This document shows, piece after piece, positions 10,189 to 19,246 of a stretch of 56,083 nucleotides of DNA. The notes under the pieces were generated by a model, which was not told the origin of the DNA, searched no databases, and worked only from the letters and a program-made list of their open reading frames with translations. The position numbers and the translations under genes are program-made. Numbering within the stretch: position 1 is the first letter of the stretch; the number at the start of each line of letters is the position of its first letter. The DNA comes from Colwellia psychrerythraea (lineage in GTDB: Bacteria; Pseudomonadota; Gammaproteobacteria; Enterobacterales; Alteromonadaceae), in contig MAAF01000073.1 of assembly GCA_002163005.1 (NCBI GenBank), forward strand, positions 1-56,083. Direction: 5' to 3'.

Positions 10189-10304
10189 ATAACCAAGCTA
10201 CTTGAAGCGTCCTGAAACCTGCATCTTCAGGTAGTTTGGGTATAAATTCGATAGTTATTTTATACCCTACTTCAATATGCCTGAACTGACTTCTTGAAGT
10301 AGGG
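10189..10304. repeat. Two adjacent hairpins between convergent genes
   Basis: The first hairpin (10189-10243) pairs ATAACCAAGCTAC with GTAGTTTGGGTAT around a loop containing TGCATCTTCAGG. The second (10265-10304) has a perfect 11-bp stem, CCCTACTTCAA with TTGAAGTAGGG. They lie between the convergent PilZ gene and serB and may stop transcription from both sides, though neither has a U-run. The first resembles hairpins at 27626-27679 and 55345-55389. Confidence 0.6.
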
Positions 10305-10371
10305 CTGGTAATGATTGGGTTCAGGTTTTTATCATTTTAGATAAAAAGGATAAAAACGCCGTTCACTCGTA

Positions 10372-11382
10372 TTATGCCAACCAGTGTAATAGGCAATCTA
10401 AACCTTGCACGTTTATGCTGCTATCAGCTTGAGCTAAGACAATAGGTTTGGCATGAAAAGCAACACCAAAACTTGCCGCAGCCATCATGACTAAATCATT
10501 GGCGCCATCGCCCATCGCAACGGTTTGTTTTTCTGGTATTTGATACTCTTTACTTAAAATAGCCAAAGAGTCTGCTTTTACCTGAGCATCAACGACACTC
10601 CCTAATACTCTACCAGTAAGTCTGCCATCAATAATTTCAAGTGTGTTGGCAAAAGCAGCGTCTAAGTTTAGCGTTTCTTTTAGATGATCAGCAAAATAAG
10701 TAAAACCACCTGAAGCAATAGCAATGCGCCAGTTATGTTTTTTAAGTTGAACAATGAGTGGTTTTAATCCAGCCATTAATGGGATGTTTTTTGCTACATC
10801 ACTTAATATACTTTCGGGTGACTCTGCTAATGTTGCCACACGTTGATGTAAACTTTGTGCAAAATCGAGTTCACCCAACATAGCGCGTTCTGTTACTTCA
10901 GCTACTTCTTCACCAACGCCCGCTAGCTTAGCTATTTCATCAATACACTCTATTTCTATCGTGGTTGAGTCCATATCCATTACTAATAACCCGGGCACGG
11001 CTAATTTAGGTACCTGTGATAATAAGGCGGCTTCAATTTTATTAGCTAAAGCAAAGTCAGCGACTGCTTTACGCGTTTTGATAAAATCAGAACAGTTCAC
11101 TTGAAAACGACAACTCGTTTGATTATTGCGGTGATTAATGGTGGTGAGCGTTATGATGTTAAGCTGAGCATAGTTTTGCAATGCTAGTAGTTGCGACAGG
11201 GGAAGCTCTTGGAATACAACCAGCTCTATCTGCTCTTCTGTTGCAGGCTCACATGAGGCACCGTCAGTTAAAGTAAGTGCTTGCTCAGACAAGTTAAAGG
11301 CGATAGGTAATTTTTTATCTTGCAAATTATTGGCTAAATACTGTTCAAGTGATAGGGGTAATATAGTGGTAATAAAAGACAC
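10372..11382 (-). CDS. serB: Phosphoserine phosphatase SerB
   Basis: Catalyses the last step of serine synthesis, O-phosphoserine to serine. The 336-residue HAD-superfamily enzyme has the nucleophile motif DMDST (about residue 134 onward), the Ser motif in IASGGFTYF, and GDGANDLVMM for Mg binding. An N-terminal regulatory region of about 120 residues precedes the HAD domain, similar to E. coli SerB (322 aa). The gene is divergent from smp, with about 100 bases of shared promoter region. That arrangement is the same in E. coli. Confidence 0.96.
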   Translation of the reverse strand: MSFITTILPLSLEQYLANNLQDKKLPIAFNLSEQALTLTDGASCEPATEEQIELVVFQELPLSQLLALQNYAQLNIITLTTINHRNNQTSCRFQVNCSDFIKTRKAVADFALANKIEAALLSQVPKLAVPGLLVMDMDSTTIEIECIDEIAKLAGVGEEVAEVTERAMLGELDFAQSLHQRVATLAESPESILSDVAKNIPLMAGLKPLIVQLKKHNWRIAIASGGFTYFADHLKETLNLDAAFANTLEIIDGRLTGRVLGSVVDAQVKADSLAILSKEYQIPEKQTVAMGDGANDLVMMAAASFGVAFHAKPIVLAQADSSINVQGLDCLLHWLA

Positions 11383-11485
11383 GTTAACTCTCTTGGGTAT
11401 GTTCTAAAATTAATAAACTTCACATCAGTTAATAATCTAACTATAGTGGCACTATCGATGCGCTAAAATAGTCACCAGTGTTCTT

Positions 11486-12178
11486 ATGAAGCAAGCCGAA
11501 CAGCCTTTATACCCTAAATTATCCTCGATTTATAATAAAATCCTGCAATTAGCTAGTGCAATTTTGCTTATCATAGTACTGATGAGTCTCTGGCAGTCTA
11601 CCGGAGAGAGAAATAGTGATAACTTAACGGCGCACTTTAATTATATTGCTAAGCAGCAACTTCTACAGGCTATTGCGGGTGTTGTGGTTATTCTTGAGCA
11701 ATCACACGAAAGTAAAGTAGATAAAGATGCGTTTTTACAACGTTATCTCGATGGTTTAACAAAAGTTAATTTTGTTAAACAAGCACATTTATATGATGCT
11801 ACAGGGCTATTAGTCGTATCGAGTGCTTCGATGGAAAAAGATAAGCAGGGTAATGAACTCGCTCCGCCTATTGCAAAGAGTATTAACGATCTTTACGGTA
11901 TTTCTCTCCATCAACGAAATGTAACAGATACCTTAACGCCTTTTGTTGAAGAAATACGCCATACCGACTCAACGAGTTACAATCTACATGGTTATCTTCG
12001 ATTTACTATTGAGCAATCTTATTTAACTGATATTTTAGCTAAAGCGGATGAAGAGCAACAGTCTTTACAACGCTTAATGTTGCTATTAGCAGGAGTTGTA
12101 GGCTTCTTACTTACTCGTGGTTTAAATCGCTTTAGCAGGCGCGGGTACCGTTTAGGCTCAGAGGCTAAAAGAGTTTAA
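11486..12178 (+). CDS. smp: Smp/YtjB (AhpA) family membrane protein
   Basis: The 230-residue product has an N-terminal transmembrane helix (about residues 18-38), a periplasmic domain of about 150 residues, and a second helix (LMLLLAGVVGFLLTRGL, about 192-208) before a basic tail. This is the layout of the Smp/AhpA family encoded divergently beside serB in enterobacteria. The biochemical role is not established. The stop lies only 10 bases from the stop of convergent yjjV, with no terminator visible between them. Confidence 0.8.
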   Translation: MKQAEQPLYPKLSSIYNKILQLASAILLIIVLMSLWQSTGERNSDNLTAHFNYIAKQQLLQAIAGVVVILEQSHESKVDKDAFLQRYLDGLTKVNFVKQAHLYDATGLLVVSSASMEKDKQGNELAPPIAKSINDLYGISLHQRNVTDTLTPFVEEIRHTDSTSYNLHGYLRFTIEQSYLTDILAKADEEQQSLQRLMLLLAGVVGFLLTRGLNRFSRRGYRLGSEAKRV

Positions 12179-12188
12179 TATATTTTAC

Positions 12189-13082
12189 CTAAATGAAAAA
12201 AATTTGCTCAATATTTTGTTCAAGCTGATTTGCTATTTCCTCTGAACTTTCAGGGCGTATGGTCGATAACACCTCAAAAATTTTGATTAGATTAACTGGG
12301 GAATTAGCTGGCGAATTAGCAGGAGAGTTAGCTAGCACTTCGAGCTTTTCTTGTTCAGTGCCCTCGTTACTCGTCAGTATTTCTTTACCTGTCACTTCTC
12401 GACTTAACGGCATCGATGGCGCATCAGTTTCTAAGACTAAACTTTCTAAGGGCAAGCGCTTGAGGGTATTTATCGTTTTTTTAGCACGAGAATAAGTGAT
12501 AGTACTACCTACACCCAGTTTAAAGCCTAAATCAATATAACCTTTAGCCTGTTGATAACTGCCTGAAAAACCATGAATGATACCTGTTCTTGCTAACTGA
12601 TACCTTTTCAATAAAGGCATGATTTTATCGTGCGATTGTCTGTGATGGATTATTACAGGTAAGTTTTGTTGCTTAGCGAGGCTGAGTTGAAAATCAAAAA
12701 AATGCTGTTGATGATGTAAGTTATCCTCTGGTGTTTGTCCGTGATTTACAGCTTGTTTGGCAATGGCACCATCAATGCCAATTTCACCTATGGCAATAAT
12801 TTCATCTCGTGATTTAACTACAATTTCACTCAATTGTTCAAGATGGGAGTCATTGAGTTTTTGTAAAAACCATGGATGAATACCTAAGCAAGGATAAATC
12901 TTAACGGGGGTATCATGATGACGTTTGGCTAGGCTGAGTACTTGATTAAAGTTATCAGGCGCAATAGAGGGTACAATTATACGGTTTATGTCGAGCTCAG
13001 CGCATTGAGTTAACAAAGTCGGTAAATATTCTTTAAAGGCTTTATCATCAAGGTGGCAATGGCTATCGGTAAACTGCATCAC
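12189..13082 (-). CDS. yjjV: TatD-family metal-dependent hydrolase YjjV
   Basis: A TIM-barrel metallohydrolase or DNase of the TatD family. Motifs seen are SHCHLD (metal ligands), GEIGID, IIHHRQSHD, HGFSGS and ETDAPSMP, which fit YjjV better than TatD itself. At 297 residues it is about 40 longer than E. coli YjjV (259). The extra material follows ETDAPSMP and contains a threefold NSPA repeat encoded by a 12-bp tandem repeat. The ATG is preceded by AGGAGG at good spacing. Whether it acts on nucleic acid in this organism cannot be told. Confidence 0.9.
   Translation of the reverse strand: MMQFTDSHCHLDDKAFKEYLPTLLTQCAELDINRIIVPSIAPDNFNQVLSLAKRHHDTPVKIYPCLGIHPWFLQKLNDSHLEQLSEIVVKSRDEIIAIGEIGIDGAIAKQAVNHGQTPEDNLHHQQHFFDFQLSLAKQQNLPVIIHHRQSHDKIMPLLKRYQLARTGIIHGFSGSYQQAKGYIDLGFKLGVGSTITYSRAKKTINTLKRLPLESLVLETDAPSMPLSREVTGKEILTSNEGTEQEKLEVLANSPANSPANSPVNLIKIFEVLSTIRPESSEEIANQLEQNIEQIFFI
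12301..12336. repeat. Three tandem 12-bp units inside yjjV
   Basis: The units GAATTAGCTGGC, GAATTAGCAGGA and GAGTTAGCTAGC are adjacent. Read on the minus strand they encode the core of NSPANSPANSP. The length is a multiple of three, so a change in copy number would keep the frame. Confidence 0.85.
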
Positions 13083-13290
13083 TACCTCCTGACTATTTAT
13101 TATTGAGTATTAAATTTTCATCCTCGAGATCTTTTAATCGAGGAGCCCTTTTAATTCTGGATTCAGGACAATATGCTCCAAGCATTGTCTAATAAGTGGC
13201 ATCCAAGCCACTTTCGATCAGTCACTTTGGGAATGACGTAGAGAGAGTCGGTTAACCACTCACTTAAATTTATAACTAGTTAGCGCTAGT

Positions 13291-13340
13291 GACAGGAAAA
13301 AGCACGGAGCTGACGGGTGCAGTGAGTACTTTTGACGCAT
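13291..13340 (-). repeat. Dispersed palindromic repeat, copy 1
   Basis: Read on the minus strand it has GTACTCACTG, then GTCAGCTCCGTGC, then TTTTTCC. This matches copies at 15170, 24061, 24551 and 36239. Lies downstream of argS in the intergenic space before yjjV. Confidence 0.7.
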
Positions 13341-13373
13341 CAATTGCGCTAAATAGGACTAAACTTATATTAG

Positions 13374-15122
13374 TTACATACGCTCCATCGTTTCAATGCC
13401 TAATATATCAAGACCCTGTTTTAAGGTATCTGCAACAACTTTACATAACGCTAAACGTGAACTTTTAACCTCATCGCTAATACCTTCTTTAAGAATAGGA
13501 CAAGCTTCATAAAAACTCATATAAAGGCTGGCTAACTCATAAAGGTAGTTACATAACAAGTTAGGCGTACATTCGCTAATGACCGCATCAACAACATCTT
13601 CAAGTTGTAATAACTTTAATGCTAAAGCTTTTTCTTGTGGTTCAATGATATCGATAACAGCATCATTGTTAACTGTTCCAGCTTTAGAGAAGATGCTTTG
13701 AATGCGTGAGTAAGCATATTGTAGATAAGGCGCAGTAGCACCTTCAAAACTCAACATCGTTTTCCAGTTGAAAATGTAATCACTGGTACGGTTTTTCGAT
13801 AAGTCGGCAAACTTAACCGCGCCAATGCCTACTTTCTTTGAAATTTCAGTCAAATCAGCATCGTTAATTTCTGGGTTTTTCTCTTTGATTAACGCTGCAG
13901 CACGAACGATGGCTTCATCAAGTAATTCTGCTAACTTGATAGTACCACCAGTACGAGTTTTAAATGGTTTACCATCATCACCCATCATCATACCAAACGG
14001 GCAATGTTGGTAACCGACATTTTCAGGTAAGAAGCCAGCTTTACGCGCAACAATCTCAACTTGTTTAAAGTGTAATGCTTGACGAGCATCAGTAAATATA
14101 ATGATGCGGTTAGCAGCTAGTTTACCGCTACGGTAGCGACATGCAGATAAATCGGTAGTGGCATATAAGAAACCGCCACCCGATTTTTGTACGATAAATA
14201 CTGGTGCTTCACCATCTTTGTTAGCCATTTCATTAATAAAAACAACTTTAGCGCCTTGACTCTCTTCGGCGATTTCTTTCGCCATTAGCTCATCAATCAC
14301 AGTAGATAAATCGTCGTTATAAGCGCTTTCGCCCATAATATTTGAGCGTTTTAAAGAGACATTTAATTTAGCGTAAATGTCTTCACTATGGGTGATTGAA
14401 ATATCAATAAACTGCTGCCATAACTTGGCACAGGTTTCATCGCCACTTTGTAGTTTTACTACATCAGCGCGAGCTCTATCAGCAAAACCTTCTTCGTTGT
14501 CAAAGCGTACTTTTGCTTCACGGTAAAAATTTTCTAAATCGGCAAGGGCCGTTTCAGCGACTTCATCACTAGCAAGTTTATCGCTTAAATGTGCGATTAA
14601 CATACCAAATTGCGTCCCCCAATCACCCATGTGATTTTGACGAATCACTTTGTCACCACGAAACTCTAATGCGCGTACAACAGCGTCACCAATGATGGTT
14701 GAGCGTAAGTGACCAACATGCATTTCTTTGGCAAGGTTAGGTGCTGAATAATCAACAACTACCGTTTGCTGCTTATCATCAGCGTTAACACTACGTTGTG
14801 CTACGCCAATGAATTCATCTTTAGCAACTTCGTTTAGTTGTGCGGCTAACCAATTTTCATCTAAGTGAATATTAATAAAACCAGGGCCAGCTAATTCAAT
14901 TTTGCTAGCAATACCGCCTAAATCTAGCTCGGCAACAACCTTAGTTGCTAACTCTCGTGGATTAGTTTTTAGTTTTTTTGCTGCGCCCATTACACCATTG
15001 GCTTGATAATCACCAAATTGTGGGCGGTTAGATAAGCTAAGCGCAGGGTTAGTACCTTCAGGCAAACCCGCAGCAACCATAGCTGCACTAACTTTCTTAC
15101 TCAATATATCTTTAATATTCAT
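13374..15122 (-). CDS. argS: Arginyl-tRNA synthetase
   Basis: Class I synthetase charging tRNA-Arg. The 582 residues start with the Arg-tRNA synthetase N-terminal domain. HVGHLRSTIIGD, the HIGH-type ATP motif, follows. The region MMGDDGKPFKTRTGG stands in place of a canonical KMSKS, as is usual for this enzyme. A C-terminal DALR anticodon-binding domain ends in ILGIETMERM. Length matches the family (577 in E. coli). The gene appears to be transcribed alone, with a dispersed repeat on each side. Confidence 0.97.
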   Translation of the reverse strand: MNIKDILSKKVSAAMVAAGLPEGTNPALSLSNRPQFGDYQANGVMGAAKKLKTNPRELATKVVAELDLGGIASKIELAGPGFINIHLDENWLAAQLNEVAKDEFIGVAQRSVNADDKQQTVVVDYSAPNLAKEMHVGHLRSTIIGDAVVRALEFRGDKVIRQNHMGDWGTQFGMLIAHLSDKLASDEVAETALADLENFYREAKVRFDNEEGFADRARADVVKLQSGDETCAKLWQQFIDISITHSEDIYAKLNVSLKRSNIMGESAYNDDLSTVIDELMAKEIAEESQGAKVVFINEMANKDGEAPVFIVQKSGGGFLYATTDLSACRYRSGKLAANRIIIFTDARQALHFKQVEIVARKAGFLPENVGYQHCPFGMMMGDDGKPFKTRTGGTIKLAELLDEAIVRAAALIKEKNPEINDADLTEISKKVGIGAVKFADLSKNRTSDYIFNWKTMLSFEGATAPYLQYAYSRIQSIFSKAGTVNNDAVIDIIEPQEKALALKLLQLEDVVDAVISECTPNLLCNYLYELASLYMSFYEACPILKEGISDEVKSSRLALCKVVADTLKQGLDILGIETMERM

Positions 15123-15169
15123 TCGTTATCTCATTCTCTTTGTTATTTGGCTCAATACATTTATCAATC

Positions 15170-15210
15170 GTACTCATTGACATGCGTCAACTCCGCGCGT
15201 TTTCTTCTGT
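15170..15210 (+). repeat. Dispersed palindromic repeat, copy 2
   Basis: GTACTCATTGACATGCGTCA followed by ACTCCGCGCGTTTTCTTCTG. The core TTGAC-atgc-GTCAA is a short inverted repeat. It lies directly upstream of argS and so may form part of its leader. Confidence 0.75.
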
Positions 15211-15323
15211 CTCGAACCAACTAACTGCGAGAATGCGTAACTCACAGCTAGTAATATTATTTTTTTACTTTTGATGTTTTACAGTAACATCAACGTTATT
15301 CTTAATTTACTCAGTTTTGCAAA

Positions 15324-15428
15324 CTAAATGGGACTTTAGCAAAGCGGTCAAGGCATTTTATCAGGGAGCTTAGTGTACTAAGTGACTTGATAAAATTTCG
15401 CCGACAATGCCGCAAAAATTCCATTTAG
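15324..15428. repeat. 105-bp imperfect inverted repeat between prfC and argS
   Basis: The ends are CTAAATGG and CCATTTAG (perfect). Internal arms include ATTTTATCA (15355) and TGATAAAAT (15388). The centre is the near-palindrome CTTAGTGTACTAAG (15369-15382). The whole can fold into one long interrupted hairpin. It lies just after the prfC stop on the minus strand and could act as a terminator or mRNA-stabilising structure, or be a small non-autonomous mobile element. With copies 1 and 2 of the dispersed repeat it accounts for most of the gap between prfC and argS. Confidence 0.7.
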
Positions 15429-15439
15429 GAAGCAAAAAA

Positions 15440-17020
15440 TTAGTGTTCACGTGTTGAGTGGAACGTGATGTCTGGGTTTCGCTCTTGCGCTAGCGATAAA
15501 TTAACCATCGTTGGTGCGATATAGGTTAAGTTATCACCACCATCTAAGGCTAAATAATCCCCCGATTTTTTCTTAAACTGCTCTAAAGTACGTTCATCAT
15601 CACAAGTACACCAGCGCGCCGTAGCAACACTAATAGCTTCGTAAATTGCATCAACTTTGTATTCAGTCTTTAATCGTTGCACAACCACTTCAAACTGCAA
15701 TACACCAACAGCACCAACAATCATGTCATTATTGATAAAAGGTCTAAATACTTGCACAGCACCTTCTTCAGATAACTGAATCAAACCTTTTTGTAGTTGT
15801 TTCGCTTTTAATGGATCTCTAAGGCGAATACGACGGAACATTTCAGGCGCGAAGTTTGGAATACCACTAAACTTCATCATTTCACCAGCGGTAAAGGTAT
15901 CACCTATTTGAATGCTACCGTGGTTGTGTAAACCAATGATGTCGCCAGCAAAAGCTTCTTCAACGTTTGAACGATCACCCGCCATAAAAGTTACCGCATC
16001 GGCAATTTTGACATCTTTACCAAGGCGAACTTGTTTCATTTTCATGCCTTTTTCATACTTGCCTGAGCAAATACGCATAAAGGCGATACGGTCACGATGT
16101 TTTGGATCCATATTGGCTTGAATTTTAAAAACAAAACCGGAGAATTTTTCTTCTTCAGCGGTTACTACGCGTAAATCAGTTTTTCGAGGTAATGGTTTAG
16201 GTGCCCATTTAGTCAGACCATCAAGCATGTGATCTACCCCAAAGTTACCTAATGCAGTACCAAAAAATACTGGCGTTAATTCACCGGCTAAAAACTCCTC
16301 TAGATCAAACTCATGTGAGGCGCCAGAAACAAGCTCTAATTCTTCACGTAAATCATCAGCATAGTTACCAATAACTTTATCTAGCTCAGGGTTGTGAAGA
16401 CCTTTAATAATACGCTCTTCTTGAATCATGTGACCTAGGCCCGATTGATACAAAACAATTTCGTCTTCAAGAATATTGTAAATGCCTTTAAACTCTTTAC
16501 CCATACCAATTGGCCAAGTAATAGCAGCACATTTTATTTTTAATACTTCTTCAACTTCATCCATGACTTCCATTGGGTCACGGACATCGCGATCCATTTT
16601 GTTCATGAAGGTGATAATTGGCGTATCACGCAGGCGAGTAACTTCCATTAATTTAACGGTACGAGCTTCAACACCTTTGGCAACGTCAATTACCATCAAA
16701 CAAGAATCTACAGCGGTAAGCGTACGATAAGTATCTTCCGAGAAATCTTCATGACCTGGGGTATCAAGTAAATTTACTAAGCAGTCTTTGTAAGGAAATT
16801 GCATTACTGAGGTAGTAATTGATATACCACGCTCTTTTTCCATTTCCATCCAGTCAGATTTTGCGTGTTGACCTGATTTTTTACCTTTTACCGTACCGGC
16901 CCTTTGTAAGGCTTGACCAAACAAAAGTACTTTTTCAGTGATGGTGGTTTTACCCGCATCAGGATGAGAAATTATGGCAAAGGTGCGACGTAAATCGACT
17001 TGCTGTTGCTGTACAGACAT
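15440..17020 (-). CDS. prfC: Peptide chain release factor 3
   Basis: A translational GTPase that removes RF1 and RF2 from the ribosome after termination. At 526 residues it is close to the E. coli protein (529). Visible motifs are G1 [13 protein letters not shown], the switch I region around [19 protein letters not shown]3 [12 protein letters not shown] and G4 NKMDRD. The C-terminal RF3-specific domain ends in [12 protein letters not shown]. In E. coli prfC lies beside holD and rimI, which here are about 700-1600 bases upstream on the same strand. Confidence 0.97.
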   Translation of the reverse strand: MSVQQQQVDLRRTFAIISHPDAGKTTITEKVLLFGQALQRAGTVKGKKSGQHAKSDWMEMEKERGISITTSVMQFPYKDCLVNLLDTPGHEDFSEDTYRTLTAVDSCLMVIDVAKGVEARTVKLMEVTRLRDTPIITFMNKMDRDVRDPMEVMDEVEEVLKIKCAAITWPIGMGKEFKGIYNILEDEIVLYQSGLGHMIQEERIIKGLHNPELDKVIGNYADDLREELELVSGASHEFDLEEFLAGELTPVFFGTALGNFGVDHMLDGLTKWAPKPLPRKTDLRVVTAEEEKFSGFVFKIQANMDPKHRDRIAFMRICSGKYEKGMKMKQVRLGKDVKIADAVTFMAGDRSNVEEAFAGDIIGLHNHGSIQIGDTFTAGEMMKFSGIPNFAPEMFRRIRLRDPLKAKQLQKGLIQLSEEGAVQVFRPFINNDMIVGAVGVLQFEVVVQRLKTEYKVDAIYEAISVATARWCTCDDERTLEQFKKKSGDYLALDGGDNLTYIAPTMVNLSLAQERNPDITFHSTREH

Positions 17021-17125
17021 GCAAATTACCTGTTAAGTAAATAGTAGAGAAGCGCCTTTAGTACTTGGCTTCTCATTATTATTAAAAAATTGCGCGCATT
17101 GTACCATTAAAGGGCGTGTTGTTTA

Positions 17126-17389
17126 ATACCAAACCGATTAATTTATTGACCAACTTAGAGCTTCAGTAGTGAGCTTAGAACAAGCAAAACAATGTAAACA
17201 TAGTATTCTATATTTCATTTTTTTTGTGATGTTATCAGTTTGCTAATGAGCTCCCAAAGGGCGAGTTTAAAAGGTTCATATGCGGCGTTATTGATTTCGA
17301 CAAGGGAATAACCATTCTCTTCAATCAATGCCTTGCCTCTAAACCTTTTAATTCTCGCTAAGTGATCAATAAATTAGTCCGATTGGTAT
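17126..17389. mobile_element. MITE-like element, copy 1 (264 bp)
   Basis: A non-coding element with terminal inverted repeats. The left end begins ATACCAAACCGATTAATTTA and the right end, reversed, begins ATACCAATCGGACTAATTTA. The body is recognisably similar to the element at 31347-31622: shared are the stretches TCTATATTTCAT, TTTTGTGATGTTAT and the segment around GAATAACCATTCTC. No target-site duplication is clear and no transposase is present. Confidence 0.75.
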
Positions 17390-17712
17390 GAGTTAGTCTT
17401 ATTCTTTTATAATGTTTTTTATTACGGCAGAAGCAATGATGCATTATTGCGGGTAGAGTGATTGAGTGGTGATGGGTGGCTGAGTGAACCGAGCTAATTA
17501 TTAGCGATGATAACTGCTGATGTTATCTCTGTTTTAAATGCTCGTTACGCGAGAGATATTTCTGGTCATAACTAAATGAGGAGTAGCGCTATTCTTTGCT
17601 AGTTTGGCAAAGGGTAAATAAAATAGAATAAGTTAAATAAAGCTCGCTGATGAACAGTCTCAGTAGAGCAATTAATCTTCTGTTTCCTCAGATGTTTAGG
17701 TTAGCTCAACGA
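17390..17712. other. Non-coding stretch between MITE copy 1 and the small ORF
   Basis: I see no gene, RNA or clear terminator in these 323 bases, which follow the stop of the small unknown ORF on the minus strand and precede the MITE and prfC. Stop codons are frequent in all frames. Confidence 0.5.
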
Positions 17713-17961
17713 TTAATTAAATAAACTTGAAATGAATTGGGACTCATTTTGCTCTAACAAAGGATCTTGCACCTTAACTATTTTTCGATGACCATTATCG
17801 CTATTATGTTGAGTCACTTGACTCGATAATAATGCGAAAGCTTTTTGCTCACTCAGACCTGTAAGCTGGCTAATTTTACTTAGCGCATCATTGACTATAA
17901 GGTTTGTTAAGCCTTCATTAGACAGTTGACTATCTGTTGTTTGGGGTATTTTAGTAAACAT
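17713..17961 (-). CDS. Small hypothetical protein, 82 aa
   Basis: I do not recognise this protein. It is a hydrophilic 82-residue product with no signal peptide, membrane helix or Cys cluster. A helix-like centre (NLIVNDALSKISQLTGLSEQKAFALLSSQ) is followed by a polar tail ending in SQFISSLFN. The ATG follows AGAGAGAGTAAG, a reasonable Shine-Dalgarno, which is the main reason for listing it. It lies in the same direction as rimI upstream and prfC downstream, where E. coli has other genes. It could be a real small protein or a chance frame. Confidence 0.5.
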   Translation of the reverse strand: MFTKIPQTTDSQLSNEGLTNLIVNDALSKISQLTGLSEQKAFALLSSQVTQHNSDNGHRKIVKVQDPLLEQNESQFISSLFN

Positions 17962-18142
17962 CTTACTCTCTCTAATTACTTGTTAGAAAATTTGCCTAGA
18001 AACCTTGTAAGGTTTCTAATTGAGTATCTTAACTAAGAGAGAGCGATTAACTAGCCACTTTGCGTTTTCAAGTGTTGTTATTTGTTAACGGGTTGGCTAG
18101 TTTATTGTAGTAAGGGGGAGCTTAACGTTATTAACTCACTAA

Positions 18143-18652
18143 TTATTTGCATGCCAATGACATCACGATGGCATCTTCATAGCCAAAGCCAGAGGCACTT
18201 GGATAGTAACCTGTACGGCGATTAATCTCGATAAACCCCGCGTTCATATAAAGCATCTGTGCGGCGATATTTTTCGCACGAACTTCTAAAAACACCTTAG
18301 TAGTACCGAGTGTTTTAGCTTGAGCTAAAAACTGATTGAGTAATACTTTTCCGTAACCTTTACCTTGTTCGCTAGGCGTTATACAAATGTCCATCAGCGT
18401 TGCTTCACCAAGCACATACTCACCAATATAAAAACCAATGGCATGGTCACAAGGTAGTTCTTTTACAGCATCTTTGGGGGACTTCATCAGACCTAATTTT
18501 TCACCGAAATAACGGCCACCAATACAACTTAGAAAGGTTTTCTCACTCCAAGGATGTGAGTGACAAGCGAGCTCTATTGGCATCAATGTATCTATATCAG
18601 CGCGCGCAATTTCAGTAAAATTATTTGGGTTAGCTTTTGTTGCAGTACTCAT
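18143..18652 (-). CDS. rimI: Ribosomal-protein-alanine N-acetyltransferase RimI
   Basis: A GNAT-fold enzyme that acetylates the N-terminal alanine of ribosomal protein S18. The 169-residue sequence has the acetyl-CoA-binding motif A (ICITPSEQGKGYGKVLLNQF, Q/RxxGxG/A type) and motif B (FLEVRAKNIAAQMLYMNAGF). The RimI-typical RTGYYP segment and the acidic YEDAIVMSL end follow. At 169 residues it is about 20 longer than E. coli RimI (148), mostly at the N-terminus and in an insertion near KSPKDAVKEL. It follows holD by 13 bases on the same strand, as in E. coli, so the two probably form an operon. Confidence 0.93.
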   Translation of the reverse strand: MSTATKANPNNFTEIARADIDTLMPIELACHSHPWSEKTFLSCIGGRYFGEKLGLMKSPKDAVKELPCDHAIGFYIGEYVLGEATLMDICITPSEQGKGYGKVLLNQFLAQAKTLGTTKVFLEVRAKNIAAQMLYMNAGFIEINRRTGYYPSASGFGYEDAIVMSLACK

Positions 18653-18665
18653 TGGGTTTGCTTAC

Positions 18666-19043
18666 TCATTGTGTTTGCTTTGTCAGTAATTGCCATAATT
18701 GCTTTTTAAGCGTAGGCGATTTTGAAATTTCAGTGATAGACGGAGTGAACAGCTGTTGCTCGACCCATTGTATTTCGTTTTTTGATGTTGACGTTGTGAA
18801 ATACCAGTTAAAAAGCCCTAAGTCTACGTGGTCACTTTGGTGATTGATCTCACCGATGCTTAGACCTGCTGCTAATAAAATGTCATTAAATAGTTGCTTA
18901 CTAGCTAAATCTTTTAAATCGATATCAAGATAACGCTTGGGCTGAGCTTGAACGTTATCATTTGGCGTATCGCAAGTGCGATGCTGCCAAAGGCTGATGC
19001 CCATTTCAGTGAGTTGCTCAAATTGACGTTGGTTAATGCTCAT
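18666..19043 (-). CDS. holD: DNA polymerase III psi subunit HolD
   Basis: Psi links the clamp loader to chi and single-strand-binding protein in the replisome. The 125-residue product fits the HolD family: an N-terminal peptide (QFEQLTEMGISLWQHR) that would contact the clamp loader, a central alpha/beta core, and a final helix (SPTLKKQLWQLL). HolD sequences diverge fast, so the call relies partly on the conserved holD-rimI gene order. HolD is confined to Gammaproteobacteria, which supports the taxonomic placement. Confidence 0.85.
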   Translation of the reverse strand: MSINQRQFEQLTEMGISLWQHRTCDTPNDNVQAQPKRYLDIDLKDLASKQLFNDILLAAGLSIGEINHQSDHVDLGLFNWYFTTSTSKNEIQWVEQQLFTPSITEISKSPTLKKQLWQLLTKQTQ

Positions 19044-19246
19044 CGGCGATGGCTTATCAGCTCTGGATTTAAGGGTAAATATAATGACAGAATTTGCTAC
19101 AGACTAAAAGTAGATAAATTCATGGGATTAATAAAGTATTAACTAAGGGTATTTTATTAGATACGTTATAAATAGTTACAGATAATTAACTGAGATTTTA
19201 TAAAGGAGAGTTATTAGATAATACAGAAGATAAAACAGGAAGAAAA

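Noticed and set aside
12259..12495. 78-codon plus-strand frame with GELAGELAGELA repeat
   Set aside because: Antisense shadow of the tandem repeat in yjjV.
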